Origin: Maniola hyperantus | Lineage: Eukaryota; Arthropoda; Insecta; Lepidoptera; Nymphalidae | Reading direction: 5' to 3' | DNA length: 64,000 bases | Assembly: GCF_902806685.2 (NCBI RefSeq) | Contig: NC_048561.1 | Location: forward strand, 3,967,157 to 4,031,156 | Shown here: piece by piece, positions 30,606 through 40,671 of the stretch | Numbering within the stretch: position 1 is the stretch's first letter | Layout of the letters: every line of letters begins with the position of its first letter | Notes under the pieces: model-generated | Told to the model about the DNA's origin: nothing | What the model saw: only the letters and a program-made list of their open reading frames with translations | Database searches by the model: none | Translations under genes and position numbers: made by a program

Positions 30606-30910
30606 CATCATCATCATTATCTACCGATAGACGTCCACATCTGGACATAGGTCTCTTGTAGGGACTTTCACACACCACGGTCTTGCGCCGCCGCCATCCA
30701 GCGGCTCCCTGCGACTCGTCTGATGTCGTCCGTCCACCTAGTGGGGGGTCTTCCAACGCTGCGTCTTCCGGTGCAAGGTCGCCATTCCAGCACCTTGGGA
30801 CCCCAACGTCTATCGGTTTTACAAACTATGTGCCCTTTCCATTGCCACTTCAGCTTCGCAACCCGTTGATCTATGTCGGTTACTCTAGTTCTCCTGCGGA
30901 TCTCCTCATT
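30606..30910 (-). pseudogene. RTE-like LINE, 5'-truncated copy with 9-bp target duplication
   Basis: On the minus strand it runs from EEIRRRT to WTSI and ends in (GATGAT)n. TTAATAGAT flanks it at 30597-30605 and 30911-30919. Reading frame disturbed. It lies inside foldback element H. Confidence 0.85.
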
Positions 30911-31004
30911 TTAATAGATGATGTGAAAAAATTATCACGTCATCTTTTAAAAATCTGATTGGTCGTCGGAACACATCTCCTCTCCGCTCCGCTTAGGTGG
31001 ATAC

Positions 31005-31150
31005 CAGTGGCGCGCACAGGGTTTGAAGCCAGGGTAGGCATTAGTTAGGTGAGAACCTGTTTACTGGCAGGTCATAATGAAAAATATGCATTGAGCCATT
31101 ACAACTGGGGTAAGCAGTGCATTTATGCCTTTATGACCTGCACGCCACTG
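31005..31150. mobile_element. hAT-type MITE, second copy, with 8-bp target duplication
   Basis: Ends CAGTGGCGCGCA and TGCACGCCACTG; GTGGATAC at 30997-31004 and 31151-31158. It is the reverse orientation of the copy at 11309-11454 and the same length. Confidence 0.9.
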
Positions 31151-31164
31151 GTGGATACCGAGCC

Positions 31165-31845
31165 GAATGTGTAAGTATGTTATTAGTGTTAAAGGGTCCT
31201 CGTAGTCGTCATTTACCACGAGATCAAAGGCGTCGGACAACTGTATTTCTCTTTATACTGTGGCTTTGCTCTGTTGAGCACACAAAGCATTTTAAAAGCT
31301 TATATATAGCAAATAAATTAACACCTAAAAACATCAGCAAAAGCTTAATCGCGTTAGTTATGAATTATGATTATGTATTCATGAATTCAAAACGCATGAA
31401 GTGCATTTCGGGGGTCAATTCACACTTGTCTGTACTTGATACAGTTGTGACTTAACGCAAAATTAGAATTTTATTGCGAATCCGCTCATGTGGAAAACTG
31501 GCAGGGAAATATTAAAGAAATTATGATTATGATCAGCTCGCTGAGTTTGTCTGTTAGAAGCTCAATTCAAGTTTAGGGTTAGAATATTTGAATTAAGTCA
31601 AGAGTATTTTAAATAAGGACTGCCCACTGACATAGAAAATATAATAGTGTTAACTGCTACTAAAGAGAAAAGTTGCGAGTGTAGAGTGGACATAATTATA
31701 TATTAGCAAGTCAAGGGTTTGATAATTTTTAACTAAAAGATAGTCTCTCAGGAAAGGTTTTTACAGACCCAAGAAATAAGAGTATCTGTGCGAAGTCTAT
31801 ATGGTAGAGTCAGCTAGTTTTAACTTAAAAATAAAATCATACTTA
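31165..31845. other. No gene recognised
   Basis: AT-rich. gttgtgacttaacgcaaaat (31443) and gttgtaacttaatgcgaaac (32134) are related words about 690 bp apart, perhaps ends of an old repeat. Confidence 0.3.
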
Positions 31846-31846
31846 C

Positions 31847-32052
31847 ATTATAAATGCGAAAGTGTGTTTATTTGTTGGTTGGCCCTTTGATCACGTCGCA
31901 ACTCGCAACGGAGAAATGGATCGGCGTGATTTTTTGCATGCATAGTTGTGGAGAGTGACATAGGCTACTTTTTATCCCGGAAAATGAAAGAGTTCCCACG
32001 GGATCCATAAAAACCTAAATCCACGCGGACATAGTCGTGGGGCACTAGCTAG
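31847..32052 (+). mobile_element. Helitron family A, diverged copy
   Basis: ttataaatgcgaaagtgtgt start region and CCACGCGGACATAGTCGTGG near a CTAGCTAG end. Confidence 0.6.
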
Positions 32053-32230
32053 TTAGATAATATTGGGTAGACGATAGGGTCCGAAGCGACGCGTACAAAT
32101 GTGAAGAGACCCCTTACATGTGAATACGTGTTCCGCAGTTGTAACTTAATGCGAAACAAGCGTTTAATCGCGAATTGATTCATGCGGACAACAACTGCTA
32201 AATAATCTGTTGTGACTTATGATATATGTT

Positions 32231-32325
32231 TTTTTTTAAATACAGATACAGGTTAGCTCTTGACTGCAATCTCACGTGGTGGTGAGTGATGATGCAGTCT
32301 TAGATGGAAGCGGGCTAACCCTTTT
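32231..32325 (-). repeat. SINE family S1, tail fragment
   Basis: acaggttagctcttgactgc to gatggaagcgggctaacc. The LINE at 32337 is inserted close to its end. Confidence 0.6.
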
Positions 32326-32336
32326 TACCCTTTGGG

Positions 32337-32799
32337 AAGAGTAAATAAGTTAAGTCTTCGAATAGTGCGTATTGCCAGTGATGACATGTGGATCCGAGAC
32401 ATGGTCGCTAACTATGGGCCTCATGAGAAAGCTCAGAGTCACTCAGCGGGCGATGGAGAGAGCTATGTGCGGAGTTTCTCTACGTGATCAAATCAGAAAT
32501 GAGGAGATCCGTAGGAGAACTAGAGTAACCGACATAGCTCAACGGGTTGCGAAGCTGAAGTGGCAATGGGCAGGGCACATAGTTCGTAAAACCGATAGAC
32601 GTTGGGCTCCCAAGGTGCTGGAATAGCGACCTCGCACTGGACGACGCAGTGCTGGACGACCCCCCACTAGGTGGACGGACGACATCAAACGAGTCGCAGG
32701 GAGCCGCTGGATTCAGGCAGCGCAAGACCGTGGCGTGTGGAAGTCCCTACAAGAGACCTATGTCCAGCAGTGGACGTCTATCGGTTGATGATGATGATG
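32337..32799 (+). pseudogene. RTE-like LINE C-terminal remnant with 10-bp target duplication
   Basis: Reads CVLPVMTCGSETWSLTMGLM on through DRRWAPKVLE, a premature TAG (32624) where sister copies have W, then in frame RPRTGRRSAGRPPTRWTDDI to QQWTSIG and stop (32786). Tail (GAT)n follows. ACCCTTTGGG occurs at 32327-32336 and 32800-32809. Only one nonsense change separates this from an open C-terminal frame, but the polymerase is absent. Confidence 0.85.
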
Positions 32800-33086
32800 A
32801 CCCTTTGGGTACGGAACTCTAAAAACGGCCCGCAAAGCGTTATTCTGGTAACTGGTACTTTATCTTTAAAATCTGTAATCGGTATGTCTCTTAACAACTG
32901 GTGACGTTATCTGTTACAATTATCTGTTACAAAAAATTGACGTACTTTTTAATTAGCTGACATCCTTAATGAGTATGATCAAAGTGCGGTATTTTATACC
33001 GAAACGGTATATTATTGTAATGGCATGCGTGCCCGAAAAGAAACCTGTGAATTTTAATACCCTTTTATAAAAAGACAAAATTTAAA

Positions 33087-33175
33087 AAAACCCGGTCAAA
33101 CGCGAGTCGAATTCGCACACGAACGGTTCCGTGCCATCGTACAGTGCGTTTCAACTTTTTCTTGTTGTTGAAGTC
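33087..33175 (-). repeat. Family G2 fragment
   Basis: cccggtcaaacgcgagtcga and acggttccgtgccatcgtac match the end of the G2 copy at 49429. Confidence 0.5.
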
Positions 33176-33452
33176 GGTTTTAGTTTTTTTTTTTTAGATT
33201 TTTTCGCGGAAAAAAACAGTTTTAGTTAAGTAAATTCGGTAGAATAAACTTGCGAGCTAATTAAGTAGCTGGCCTGTCTACGTGCGTTGTTGCACGTTGT
33301 GGGGTCCCCCGAGTGTAGGGGCACGCGTGGTAATTGGTAATCCCGCAATTTGCATAATACAGGTCAACACGTTTTTCGTACCCATTAAATGCGATTAATG
33401 CACTTAGTACAGCTTATTTGGACTTACCCAATCCGCACTTGGCCTGTTACGT

Positions 33453-33607
33453 ATAGCACGCGACAGGTCGAGATGGCAATCGGGGAGGGTACGCCCCGCA
33501 CATCCCCCGCGCTAACCCGGTGCAGGCGAACGCGGGTGACGTGTTGGTGTGCGGGGCGTACCCCCGCCTCATCCCCCGATTGCCATCTCAACCTGTCGCG
33601 GACTATA
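33453..33607. mobile_element. Foldback MITE family F, complete
   Basis: CGCGACAGGTCGAGATGGCA and TGCCATCTCAACCTGTCGCG arms with a GC-rich palindromic centre around gcgctaacccggtgcaggcg. Confidence 0.75.
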
Positions 33608-33632
33608 CTTATATATATAACTAGGCGCTTTT

Positions 33633-33722
33633 TAGAATAGAATAGAATAGAATATGTTTTTTATTCAAGTAAACTTTTTACAAGTGCTTATGAATAGTCA
33701 GGTAGTTTTAATTTACTCTCCC
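33633..33722 (-). repeat. Retroelement 3' fragment with (ATTCT)n tail
   Basis: (AGAAT)n, then aaactttttacaagtgctta and gaatagtcaggtagttttaa. Confidence 0.65.
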
Positions 33723-33845
33723 AAAAAGGCCTCAATGAAAATCAAAATGTTAATTTTATTCAAGTAGGTAATAAGTATTTTTTTTTAAATATGATAATTT
33801 TAACTATATTATAAGCATTAAGCAAAACCATTATGCGTAATAGCT

Positions 33846-34013
33846 ATAGTCAGCAACAAGTCGAGATGGCAATCGGGGTATGAGGAAAGGGGACGCCCCT
33901 CACACAATCACGTCAACTGCGCTCGCCCGCAACGGGTTAGCGCGGGGGTTGTGCGGGTGCGCGGGGCGTTCCCTCCCCGATTGCCATCTCGACCTGTCGC
34001 GTACTATACTTAT
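33846..34013. mobile_element. Foldback MITE family F, second local copy
   Basis: gtcgagatggcaatcggggt and gattgccatctcgacctgtc arms. Both this copy and 33453-33607 are followed by tactatacttatatatataa-type text, so the flank is shared too. Confidence 0.7.
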
Positions 34014-34226
34014 ATATATAACTCTAATGTGGAAGAAAATGATTTCAACAAGATTTTGAATCGTTTTTTGTGATGGAAAAATTCAAAAATTCTCCCACGC
34101 GTGACTTAGTTTTTTTTTTGGACACAATTACCTACTTAAGAACTTATTAAGAAGTAGGTATTTTTGTTTTAATAACATCGCGTGAAATATATAAAAATAT
34201 TTAATTAAGAAATAGTTTATCTTAAC

Positions 34227-34637
34227 GGAAACGTTGACACTGACAGTTGGCCTCGTCCACAAACTAAAAGTCGCTCAGCGTGCTATGGAGCGAGCTATGT
34301 TGGGTATCACTCTCAGGGATAAAATCCGGAACGAGGAAATTCGCAGAAGAACAAAAGCGACCGACATAGCTCAAAGGATTAGCGGGCTGAAGTGGCAATG
34401 GGCAGGTCACGTCTGTCGCAGAACCGACGGCCGATGGGGCAGACGTGTTCTGGAGTGGAGACCGCGTACCGGTAAGCGCAGTGTAGGACAACCCCCCGCC
34501 CGCTGGACCGATGACCTGAAGAAGGTGGTGGGGAGCGGTTGGATGAGGAAGGCGGAGGACCGTGTTTGGTGGCGCGCTCTTGGAAAGGCCTATGTCGAGC
34601 AGTGGACGCAAACAGGCTGATGGATTGGATTGGATTG
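34227..34637 (+). pseudogene. RTE-like LINE, second subfamily, C-terminal frame open to the stop
   Basis: From 34234 the frame reads MTLTVGLVHKLKVAQRAMER onward to WRPRTGKRSVGQPP, RWTDDLKKVVGSGW and AYVEQWTQTG, with stop at 34618. The frame is unbroken over 128 codons, so this 5'-truncated copy is the best preserved LINE end in the window. Tail (TGGAT)n differs from the (GATGAT)n of the main subfamily. TCTTAAC at 34220-34226 and 34638-34644 is a likely target duplication. Confidence 0.8.
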
Positions 34638-34835
34638 TCTTAACTCTTAAGTTCTTAAGTATTACCAAAGATGCTAAATAGGGATTTCCTCGAGCGTCGT
34701 GGAGATCTATTGGATTGTGTAGATTAGGTGCTATAACCCATCACCGGCCCACTACTGAGCACGAGTCTCCTCAGACTCCTCCGAGACTCAGAATGAGAAG
34801 GGTTTAGGCCATAGTCTCGCTGGTTCAGTTTTTTT
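34638..34835. repeat. Segment duplicated at 61354-61575
   Basis: From the LINE tail (34609) through cttaagttcttaagtattac, an S3 SINE tail fragment and the start of a T-run, this text recurs at 61354-61575 with only a few differences. Confidence 0.85.
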
Positions 34836-34836
34836 T

Positions 34837-35251
34837 ATGGTTCCGTACCTCAAAAGGAAAAACGGAACCCCTATAGGATCACTTTGTTGTCTGTCTGTCT
34901 GTCAAGAAACCTACAGGGTACTTCCCGATCAACTAAAAATCATGAAATTTGGCAGGTAGGTAGATCTTATAGCTGACATTTGGGGAAAAATCTGAAAACC
35001 GTGAATTTAGGGTTAGATCACACAAAAATAATTAAATTGTGGTCATGAACTAATAATTAGTATTTTCAACTTTCGAAGTGAGTGACTATATCAAGTGGGG
35101 TATCATATGAAAGGTCTTCACCTGTACATTCTAAAACATATTTTTATTTATTTTTATGCATCATAGTTTTTGAATTATAGTGCAAAATGTCGAAAAAATA
35201 CGACTATAGTACGGAACCCTCAGTGTGCGAGCCTGACTCGCACTTGGCTGG
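34837..35251 (+). mobile_element. Family G repeat, complete copy
   Basis: ggttccgtacctcaaaagga start, cgcacttggctgg end between T-runs. Confidence 0.75.
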
Positions 35252-35258
35252 TTTTTAT

Positions 35259-35589
35259 TTGTAACAGACACAAGTTAGCCCTTGACTGCAATCTCACTTG
35301 GTTTAAGTGACGATGCAGTCTAAGATGGAGTCGGGTTAACCTGGAAGGAGTATGGCAGTTATTATTAAACCCATATCCCTATGGTTTCTACACGGCATCG
35401 TACCGGAACGCTAAATCGCTTGGCAGCACGGCTTTGCTGGTAGGGTAGTAACCAGCCACGGCCGAAGCCTCCCACCAGACCAGACCAGAAATTTAGAAAT
35501 TATGAAATTCCAAACCCCTGCCGGGAATCGAACCCGGGACCTCCCACTAATATGACCACAGCGCTTACCACTGCGCCAGGGAGGTCGTC
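35259..35589 (-). mobile_element. SINE family S1, full-length copy
   Basis: Tail, body and tRNA-like head complete: ccgggaatcgaacccgggac and accactgcgccagggaggtc are the B and A box regions read from the plus strand. Confidence 0.8.
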
Positions 35590-36050
35590 AAAGTACATTA
35601 AGCTGAAATTAAGTTATTATGCCGGCAACTTTGGACTGACACGCACGCGATACAAAAAAATATATAAAAGGGAATGGACAAAAGCCTCTGGCGGCACAAG
35701 TGTCAGTCCTGCGGGCTATAATGTAAGGCACATGTCCCATCGCCAACGATTAGCGAAAAACGAGTTGAGCTATAACCTAGAAACGAGTTGGCGAGCAACG
35801 AGAAGCGAGTGTCCGAGTGCACCTCTCGCATTGGTAGCTCGGATACGCGGTCGACTACATTTTTTTTTTTTTTTATTGAACCACCAACAGAATCATACAA
35901 AAAAAACTCGGACATTACATTACATTACTCGTTCTTTTCCCGCGGTTTTGCCAAAAAATTTCTTTCACACAAACCTTGTCCTGACATACAAATACACAAA
36001 TAAAAAAAAGAATTAACCAATTTTGGTGCAGTCGGTCGGAAGTTATGCGC

Positions 36051-36184
36051 CTATAGTCCGCGCCACACGTTGTGATGGCAATCGGGGTATGAGGCGGGGG
36101 GACGCCCGCACGTCACCCACGCGTCCGCACCGGGTTAGCGCGGGGCTGTGCGGAGCGTTCCCTGCCCGATTGCCATCTCGACGA
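36051..36184. mobile_element. Foldback MITE family F, decayed ends
   Basis: gatggcaatcggggtatgag and ccgattgccatctcgacg arms; the CGCGACAGG terminus is altered on both sides. Confidence 0.65.
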
Positions 36185-36206
36185 CTCAGTTTATTTATAT
36201 AGAATA

Positions 36207-36409
36207 CTAGATGATGCCCGCGACTTCGTCCGCGTGGATTTCGGTTTTTAAAAAATCCCGTGGGAACTCTTTGATTTTCCGGGATAAAAAGTAGCCTTTC
36301 CCGGGATTCAAGCTATCTCTGTACCAAATTTCGTCAAAATCGGTTGAACGGTTGGGCCGTGAAAGGCTAGCAGACAGACACACTTTCGCATTTATAATAT
36401 TAGTATAGA
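36207..36409 (-). mobile_element. Non-autonomous Helitron, family A, complete
   Basis: CTAG at 36207 preceded by A, and TTAGTATAGA ending at 36409 followed by T. CGCGGACGAAGTCGCG hairpin intact on the minus strand. Confidence 0.8.
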
Positions 36410-36411
36410 TA

Positions 36412-36570
36412 GGTAAAATTGTACACTTTTTGATAGTCAATTGTTGAATTTGTAACATAATGACGTAATGGTGATAATTAATTATACGTAAACTTAGATC
36501 TAACGCTACAAGATTTCCAAACGCGCGGTGTCTAAGCAGAAGCCCACAACAAACTCAGCCGGGTAGTTAG
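36412..36570 (-). repeat. Retroelement 3' fragment of the (TTTGAC)n-tailed group
   Basis: ttttgatagtcaattgttga and cccacaacaaactcagccgg blocks. The hexamer tail itself is missing, replaced by the Helitron at its left. Confidence 0.5.
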
Positions 36571-36876
36571 TATATAAGTATTATTTTAATCTCTTTTATT
36601 AGCACGGAATCATCGATAGTTAATCGCTTCCTCGTCCGCAGTCGGACAAATGCCTTAGTTATAAATTCTGTTATTACTTATTACTTCGAGTTGTCAGCAA
36701 GGTGGTACACTTCGACTTTCGGCTGTCTCACTTTGAGGAGGTGAGGTGAGAAAAAATACCAAGTTGCATTCTTGGACCCGTTTCTGATGCATTTAGATCG
36801 CGTATAATATACTGCGACTTGAGAGCATGTAACGAGCATTTTTGCGATCTTCTCTCTATAGTATATTTATACAAAA

Positions 36877-37060
36877 CTAGCTGCCCTGGCGAACTTCGTT
36901 CCGCCTAACAGTCGATTCAAATTTTTTAAATTTTTCTCTCCGTAAGAACCATCCTCGTACTTCAAGGAATATTATAAAAAAAGAATTAGCGAAATCGGTT
37001 CAGCTGTTCTCGAGATTTGCGATGAGCAACACATTTAGTGATTCATTTTTATATTGTAGA
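36877..37060 (-). mobile_element. Non-autonomous Helitron, family D, single copy
   Basis: CTAG with GGCGGAACGAAGTTCGCC hairpin on the minus strand. 184 bp, closely like tandem copy 2 at 12897. Confidence 0.75.
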
Positions 37061-37171
37061 CAAGTAATCTATAAACTAATGATTTTAAGCTTATTTCGTG
37101 GTTTAACGACATATTTTAATATATAATAACGGGTACACATACCACGATTAATTTTTGTTTTTGTTTGTCGA

Positions 37172-37402
37172 CTAGCTTATGCTCGCGACTTCGTCCGCGT
37201 GGACTAAACAAATTTCAAACCCCTATTTTACCTCCTTAGGGATTGCATTTTCAAAATCCTTTTCTAACGGATGCCTACGTCATAATAGCTATCTACATGC
37301 CAAATTTCAGCCCGATTCGTCCAGTAGTTTGAGCTGTGCGTTGATAGATCAGTCAGTCAGTCAGTCAGTCAGTCAGTCACCTTTTCCTTTTACATATTTA
37401 GA
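37172..37402 (-). mobile_element. Non-autonomous Helitron, family B, complete
   Basis: CTAG preceded by A; (GACT)n expanded to about six units; inserted at the edge of the inverted-repeat element whose left arm is 37080-37170. Confidence 0.75.
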
Positions 37403-37529
37403 CTCAGACTTGAGAGCTTGTAACGAGCATTTTTGCAATCTTATCCACAGTAGGTACTTAGGTACTTCTCTATTCTATCATATCTATACTAAACATATAT
37501 ATGTACATTATACATAATATATAAAAATC

Positions 37530-37690
37530 AGTCAAGGGCGAGTCGGACTCGCACACGTAGCGTTCCGTAACATCGAACAATGAAATAACACTTTTTAATT
37601 TTTATAAATCTTCACGGTGGGTATTTTGAATTTTTTTGGTATAATTGTCTTTATAGCAGCAATAGAAATACACATTCAAATGCGTTTAGG
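37530..37690 (-). repeat. Family G2 repeat, partial
   Basis: agtcaagggcgagtcggact and gcgttccgtaacatcgaac, then the ttttataaatcttcacggtg block. Confidence 0.55.
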
Positions 37691-37907
37691 CCTTTATTTG
37701 GATAAATCCACTCGCCCAGTGTGTCCACACCCTATGCCTCAATAACTAATGAGACCATACTAAAACCGGTAGCTGCATTCAAAAAGTGATTCAAGAACCT
37801 AAAAGCGTAATATTATGTCGAGTGTACAACAAATCATTCAGACTTGTCAAGTTTGACAGTAATTTGCTTACTGTATTTTTAAAAAATTACATTACATCAT
37901 ACGAATA

Positions 37908-38112
37908 AAATAAATAAATAAATAAATAATATCTTTATTTGCAAAAAGATGGCACATAAGACTTTGACCACTGGCTCCCAAAAAAGTATAAATTGTGTCA
38001 TGGGAGCCAGTGCCTTACCTGTTACATAAGCTTTTTCTAATTTACAAAACACTTATTGAGTATCTAACTAACTGTCACTTAATAATAAAATCTAAATAAA
38101 AATAAATAATTA
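37908..38112 (-). repeat. Probable retroelement 3' end with (AAAT)n tail
   Basis: ataaataaataaataatatc followed by tttgcaaaaagatggcacat. Contains the inverted words tggctccca and tgggagcca. Confidence 0.4.
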
Positions 38113-38147
38113 AAATAAAATAAAAATTCACATGGCGTGTGTATATG

Positions 38148-38148
38148 C

Positions 38149-38188
<40 letters not shown>

Positions 38189-38200
38189 GTGTGTATGTAT
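38148..38200. repeat. (GT)n microsatellite
   Basis: About 25 GT units with two interruptions. Confidence 0.9.
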
Positions 38201-38262
38201 AGTCCGCGACAGGTCGAGATGGCAATCGGGGAATGAGGCGGGGAGACCGGCGGGATGATAAC
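38198..38262. repeat. Foldback MITE family F, left arm only
   Basis: tccgcgacaggtcgagatgg and caatcggggaatgaggcggg without the matching right arm. Confidence 0.6.
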
Positions 38263-38404
38263 GTATCTCGCTACAGGCGTAAATCTCGCGATCATTACTG
38301 TCAAACGTCACACGTAACAGCGTCGCACTGCTGCTGCTGTCGCGTTGCTGTCGCTACTGCAACGTTTTACTTAATCACCCGGCGGCTAAACCGCGCGGTG
38401 CGAT

Positions 38405-38880
38405 TTTTTTTTTTTTATTCAGATACAAGTTAGCCCATGACTGCAATCTCACCTGGTGGTAAGTGATGATGCAGTCTAAGATGATAGCGGGCTAACCTGG
38501 AAGGGGTATGGCAGTTTTTATTAAACCCATACCCCTTTGGTTTATATTCAAATATTCAAATAATTTATTTCAAATAACTTGAGATTACAGTAGCTGTAGG
38601 AGGTTGGAGCCTTCTTTTAGGAGTAGGCGAACTACTCCTGTGTCAGAAGTAGTTCGCCTACTCCTAAAAGAAGGTTTCTACACGGCATCGTACCGGAACG
38701 CTAAATCGCTTGGCGGCACGGCTTTGCCGGTAGGGTGGTAACTAGCCACGGCCGAAGCCTCCCACCAGACCAGACCAGAAATTTAGAAATTATAAAATTC
38801 CAAACCCCTGCCAGGAATCGAACCCGGGACCTCCCACTATTAAGACCACAGCGCTCACCACTGCGCCAGGGAGGTCGTCA
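38405..38880 (-). mobile_element. SINE family S1, full-length, interrupted by a hairpin-bearing insert
   Basis: All S1 blocks including the tRNA-like head are present, split at ccctttggttt / tttctacacgg by 38542-38672. GGTTT at both junctions may be the target duplication. Confidence 0.8.
38542..38672 (-). mobile_element. Insert in SINE S1 with a 27-bp perfect hairpin
   Basis: On the minus strand it ends in an AT-rich ttgaatatttgaatat tail, as a retroelement 3' end would. Its other end carries perfectly paired arms (38610-38636 and 38648-38674) with an 11-nt loop. Confidence 0.6.
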
Positions 38881-39009
38881 GGTACATTACGTAAAAAGTC
38901 CCATGATTTTATTACTACACTCCAAGACCCTATTCTACCACTGTGATTACTGATTATTATAGTATACTGGTATGTGAATATTAATGAGGTAGGTACAAAA
39001 CTTAAAAAA

Positions 39010-39425
39010 CCGGCCAAATGCGAGTCAGGCTCGCGCAACGAGGGTTCCGTACCTACTAGAGTCGTATTTTTTCGACATTTTGCACGATAATTCAAAAATT
39101 ATGATGCATAAAAATAAATAAAAATCTGTTTTAGAATAAACAGGAGAAGAATACCTTTCATATGATACCCCACTTGATATAGTTATCACTTCGAAAGTTG
39201 AAAATACTAATTATTAGTTCATGACCACAATTTAATTATTTTTGTGTGATCTAATCCTAAATTCACGGTTTTCAGATTTTTCCCCAAATGTCAGCTATAA
39301 GATCTACCTACCTGCCAAATTTCATGATTCTAGGTCAACGGGAAGTACCCTGTAGGTTTCTTGACAGACAGACAACAAAGTGATCCTATAGGGGTTCCGT
39401 TTTTCCTTTTGAGGTACGGAACCCT
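39010..39425 (-). mobile_element. Family G repeat, complete copy
   Basis: CCGGCCAAATGCGAGTCAGG start after an A-run; GGTACGGAACCCT end before AAAAA. Confidence 0.75.
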
Positions 39426-39597
39426 AAAAATCAGATAAAGCTCGTGAACTCGTCATTGCACGCACTTACAACATTATACGCATGAATTAAAAAAAAATTG
39501 TCAACACCATTGACAGATATTTAATTTAAAACTTGCCAAAAGTAGAGTCCCCATTATGGTGAAAAGCTGCGGACATTCTATTACATACTAGCGGATG

Positions 39598-39804
39598 CCC
39601 GCGACTTCGTCCGCGTGGATTTAGGTTTTTGAAAATCCCGTGGGAACTCTTTGATTTTCCGGGATCAAAAGTAGCCTATGTCCTTCCCCGGGATGCAAGC
39701 TATCTCTGTTCCAAATTTCATCAAAATCGGTTGAAAAGATGGGCCCTGAAAAGCTAGCACACAGACAGACAGACACACTTTCACATTTATAATATTAGTA
39801 TGGA
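39598..39804 (-). mobile_element. Non-autonomous Helitron, family A, complete
   Basis: CTAG preceded by A, and TTAGTATGGA followed by T. CGCGGACGAAGTCGCG hairpin present. Confidence 0.8.
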
Positions 39805-39810
39805 TAAGTA

Positions 39811-40452
39811 TGGATTTTAATGTAGATAACGGGTAGGTACATACCACGATTAATTTGATGTTTGCATTTGTCGATATTTCAACCCAATTGCACGGGTCGT
39901 GGTCACGACGGGATTGCGGTGCTGCGAGAGATGAAGTTCGAGCTGTCAAGTGCAGTAGCGATCTACCCTCTTTCTTGTTCTTTTAACTTCACGAGCTGCC
40001 CGGCAAAATACACTCACAACGTCACTATTAACTTTCGATGTCGTACGTAAATCAATCGTGGTATGTATGTAAGCTGTGATAGCCTAGTGGTTAGGACGTC
40101 CGCCTTCTAATCGAAAGTCGGGGGTGCGATCCCGGGCACGCACCTCTAACTTTTCGGAGTTATGTGCATTTTAATTAATTAAATATCACTTGCTTTAACG
40201 GTGAAGGAAAACATCGCGAGGAAACCTGCATGCCTGAGAGACCTCCATAATGTTCTCAAAGGTGTGTGAAGTCTACCAATCCGCACATGGCCAGCGTGGT
40301 AGACTATGGCCAAAACCCTTCTCACTCTGAGAGGAGACCCGCGCTCTGTAGTGAGCCGGTGATGGGTTGATCATGATGATGATGATGTACCCGTTATCTA
40401 CATTAAAATAATATGTAGTTAAACCACGAAATAAGCTTACAATCATTAGTTT
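39811..40452. mobile_element. Inverted-repeat element with SINE S3 inside its right arm
   Basis: Left taatgtagataacgggtagg ... ataccacgattaatttgatg, right aatcaatcgtggtatgta / cccgttatctacattaaaat. The right arm is split by the S3 SINE at 40068-40386. A further left-arm copy lies at 37080-37170. Confidence 0.6.
40068..40386 (+). mobile_element. SINE family S3, full-length tRNA-derived copy
   Basis: Head: gatagcctagtggttaggac (A box-like), a CCTTCTAATC loop (TCT, Arg-like) and gggtgcgatcccgggcac (B box-like). Body: aaggaaaacatcgcgaggaa, aatgttctcaaaggtgtgtg. Tail gggttgatcatgatgatgat, like the RTE LINE tails, which suggests that LINE family supplied its reverse transcriptase. Confidence 0.85.
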
Positions 40453-40469
40453 ATTCTATAACATTATCA

Positions 40470-40580
40470 TTAATCACCAACCCATCGCTGGATCACTACT
40501 GAGCACAAGTCTCCTCTCAAAATAGGAAAGGGTTCAGCTGTAGTCCACCACGTTCGTTGGACAAATGAAGATTATGTGCG
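40470..40580 (-). repeat. SINE family S3, tail fragment
   Basis: caacccatcgctggatcact and gagcacaagtctcctctcaa. Confidence 0.5.
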
Positions 40581-40671
40581 AGTGCATATTTGATATTATG
40601 ACGTCATATTTGATATTATGACGTCGACATCCACTAAAGGATTTTTGAAAATTCAACCCAATTCAATTTAC

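Larger units (their letters stand above)
30537..31163. mobile_element. Foldback MITE family H, split by a LINE and a hAT MITE
   Basis: Left arm GGCCCGGTTTCGACATAAGC ... gaggagatgtg-type and right arm catctcctctccgctccgct ... ggtggatacc match the intact 160-bp copy at 44669-44828. The two inserts account for the extra length. Confidence 0.75.

Noticed and set aside
35552..36016. 154-codon open frame on the plus strand
   Set aside because: It starts inside the SINE S1 head, crosses a T-run read as poly-Phe and ends in a Lys-rich tract. No recognisable domain or codon pattern.
38075..38311. Histidine/threonine-rich frame
   Set aside because: Translation of the (GT)n microsatellite and flanking MITE.
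40068..40145. Functional tRNA-Arg gene
   Set aside because: Same reason: it is the head of SINE S3, followed by the S3 body and GAT-rich tail.
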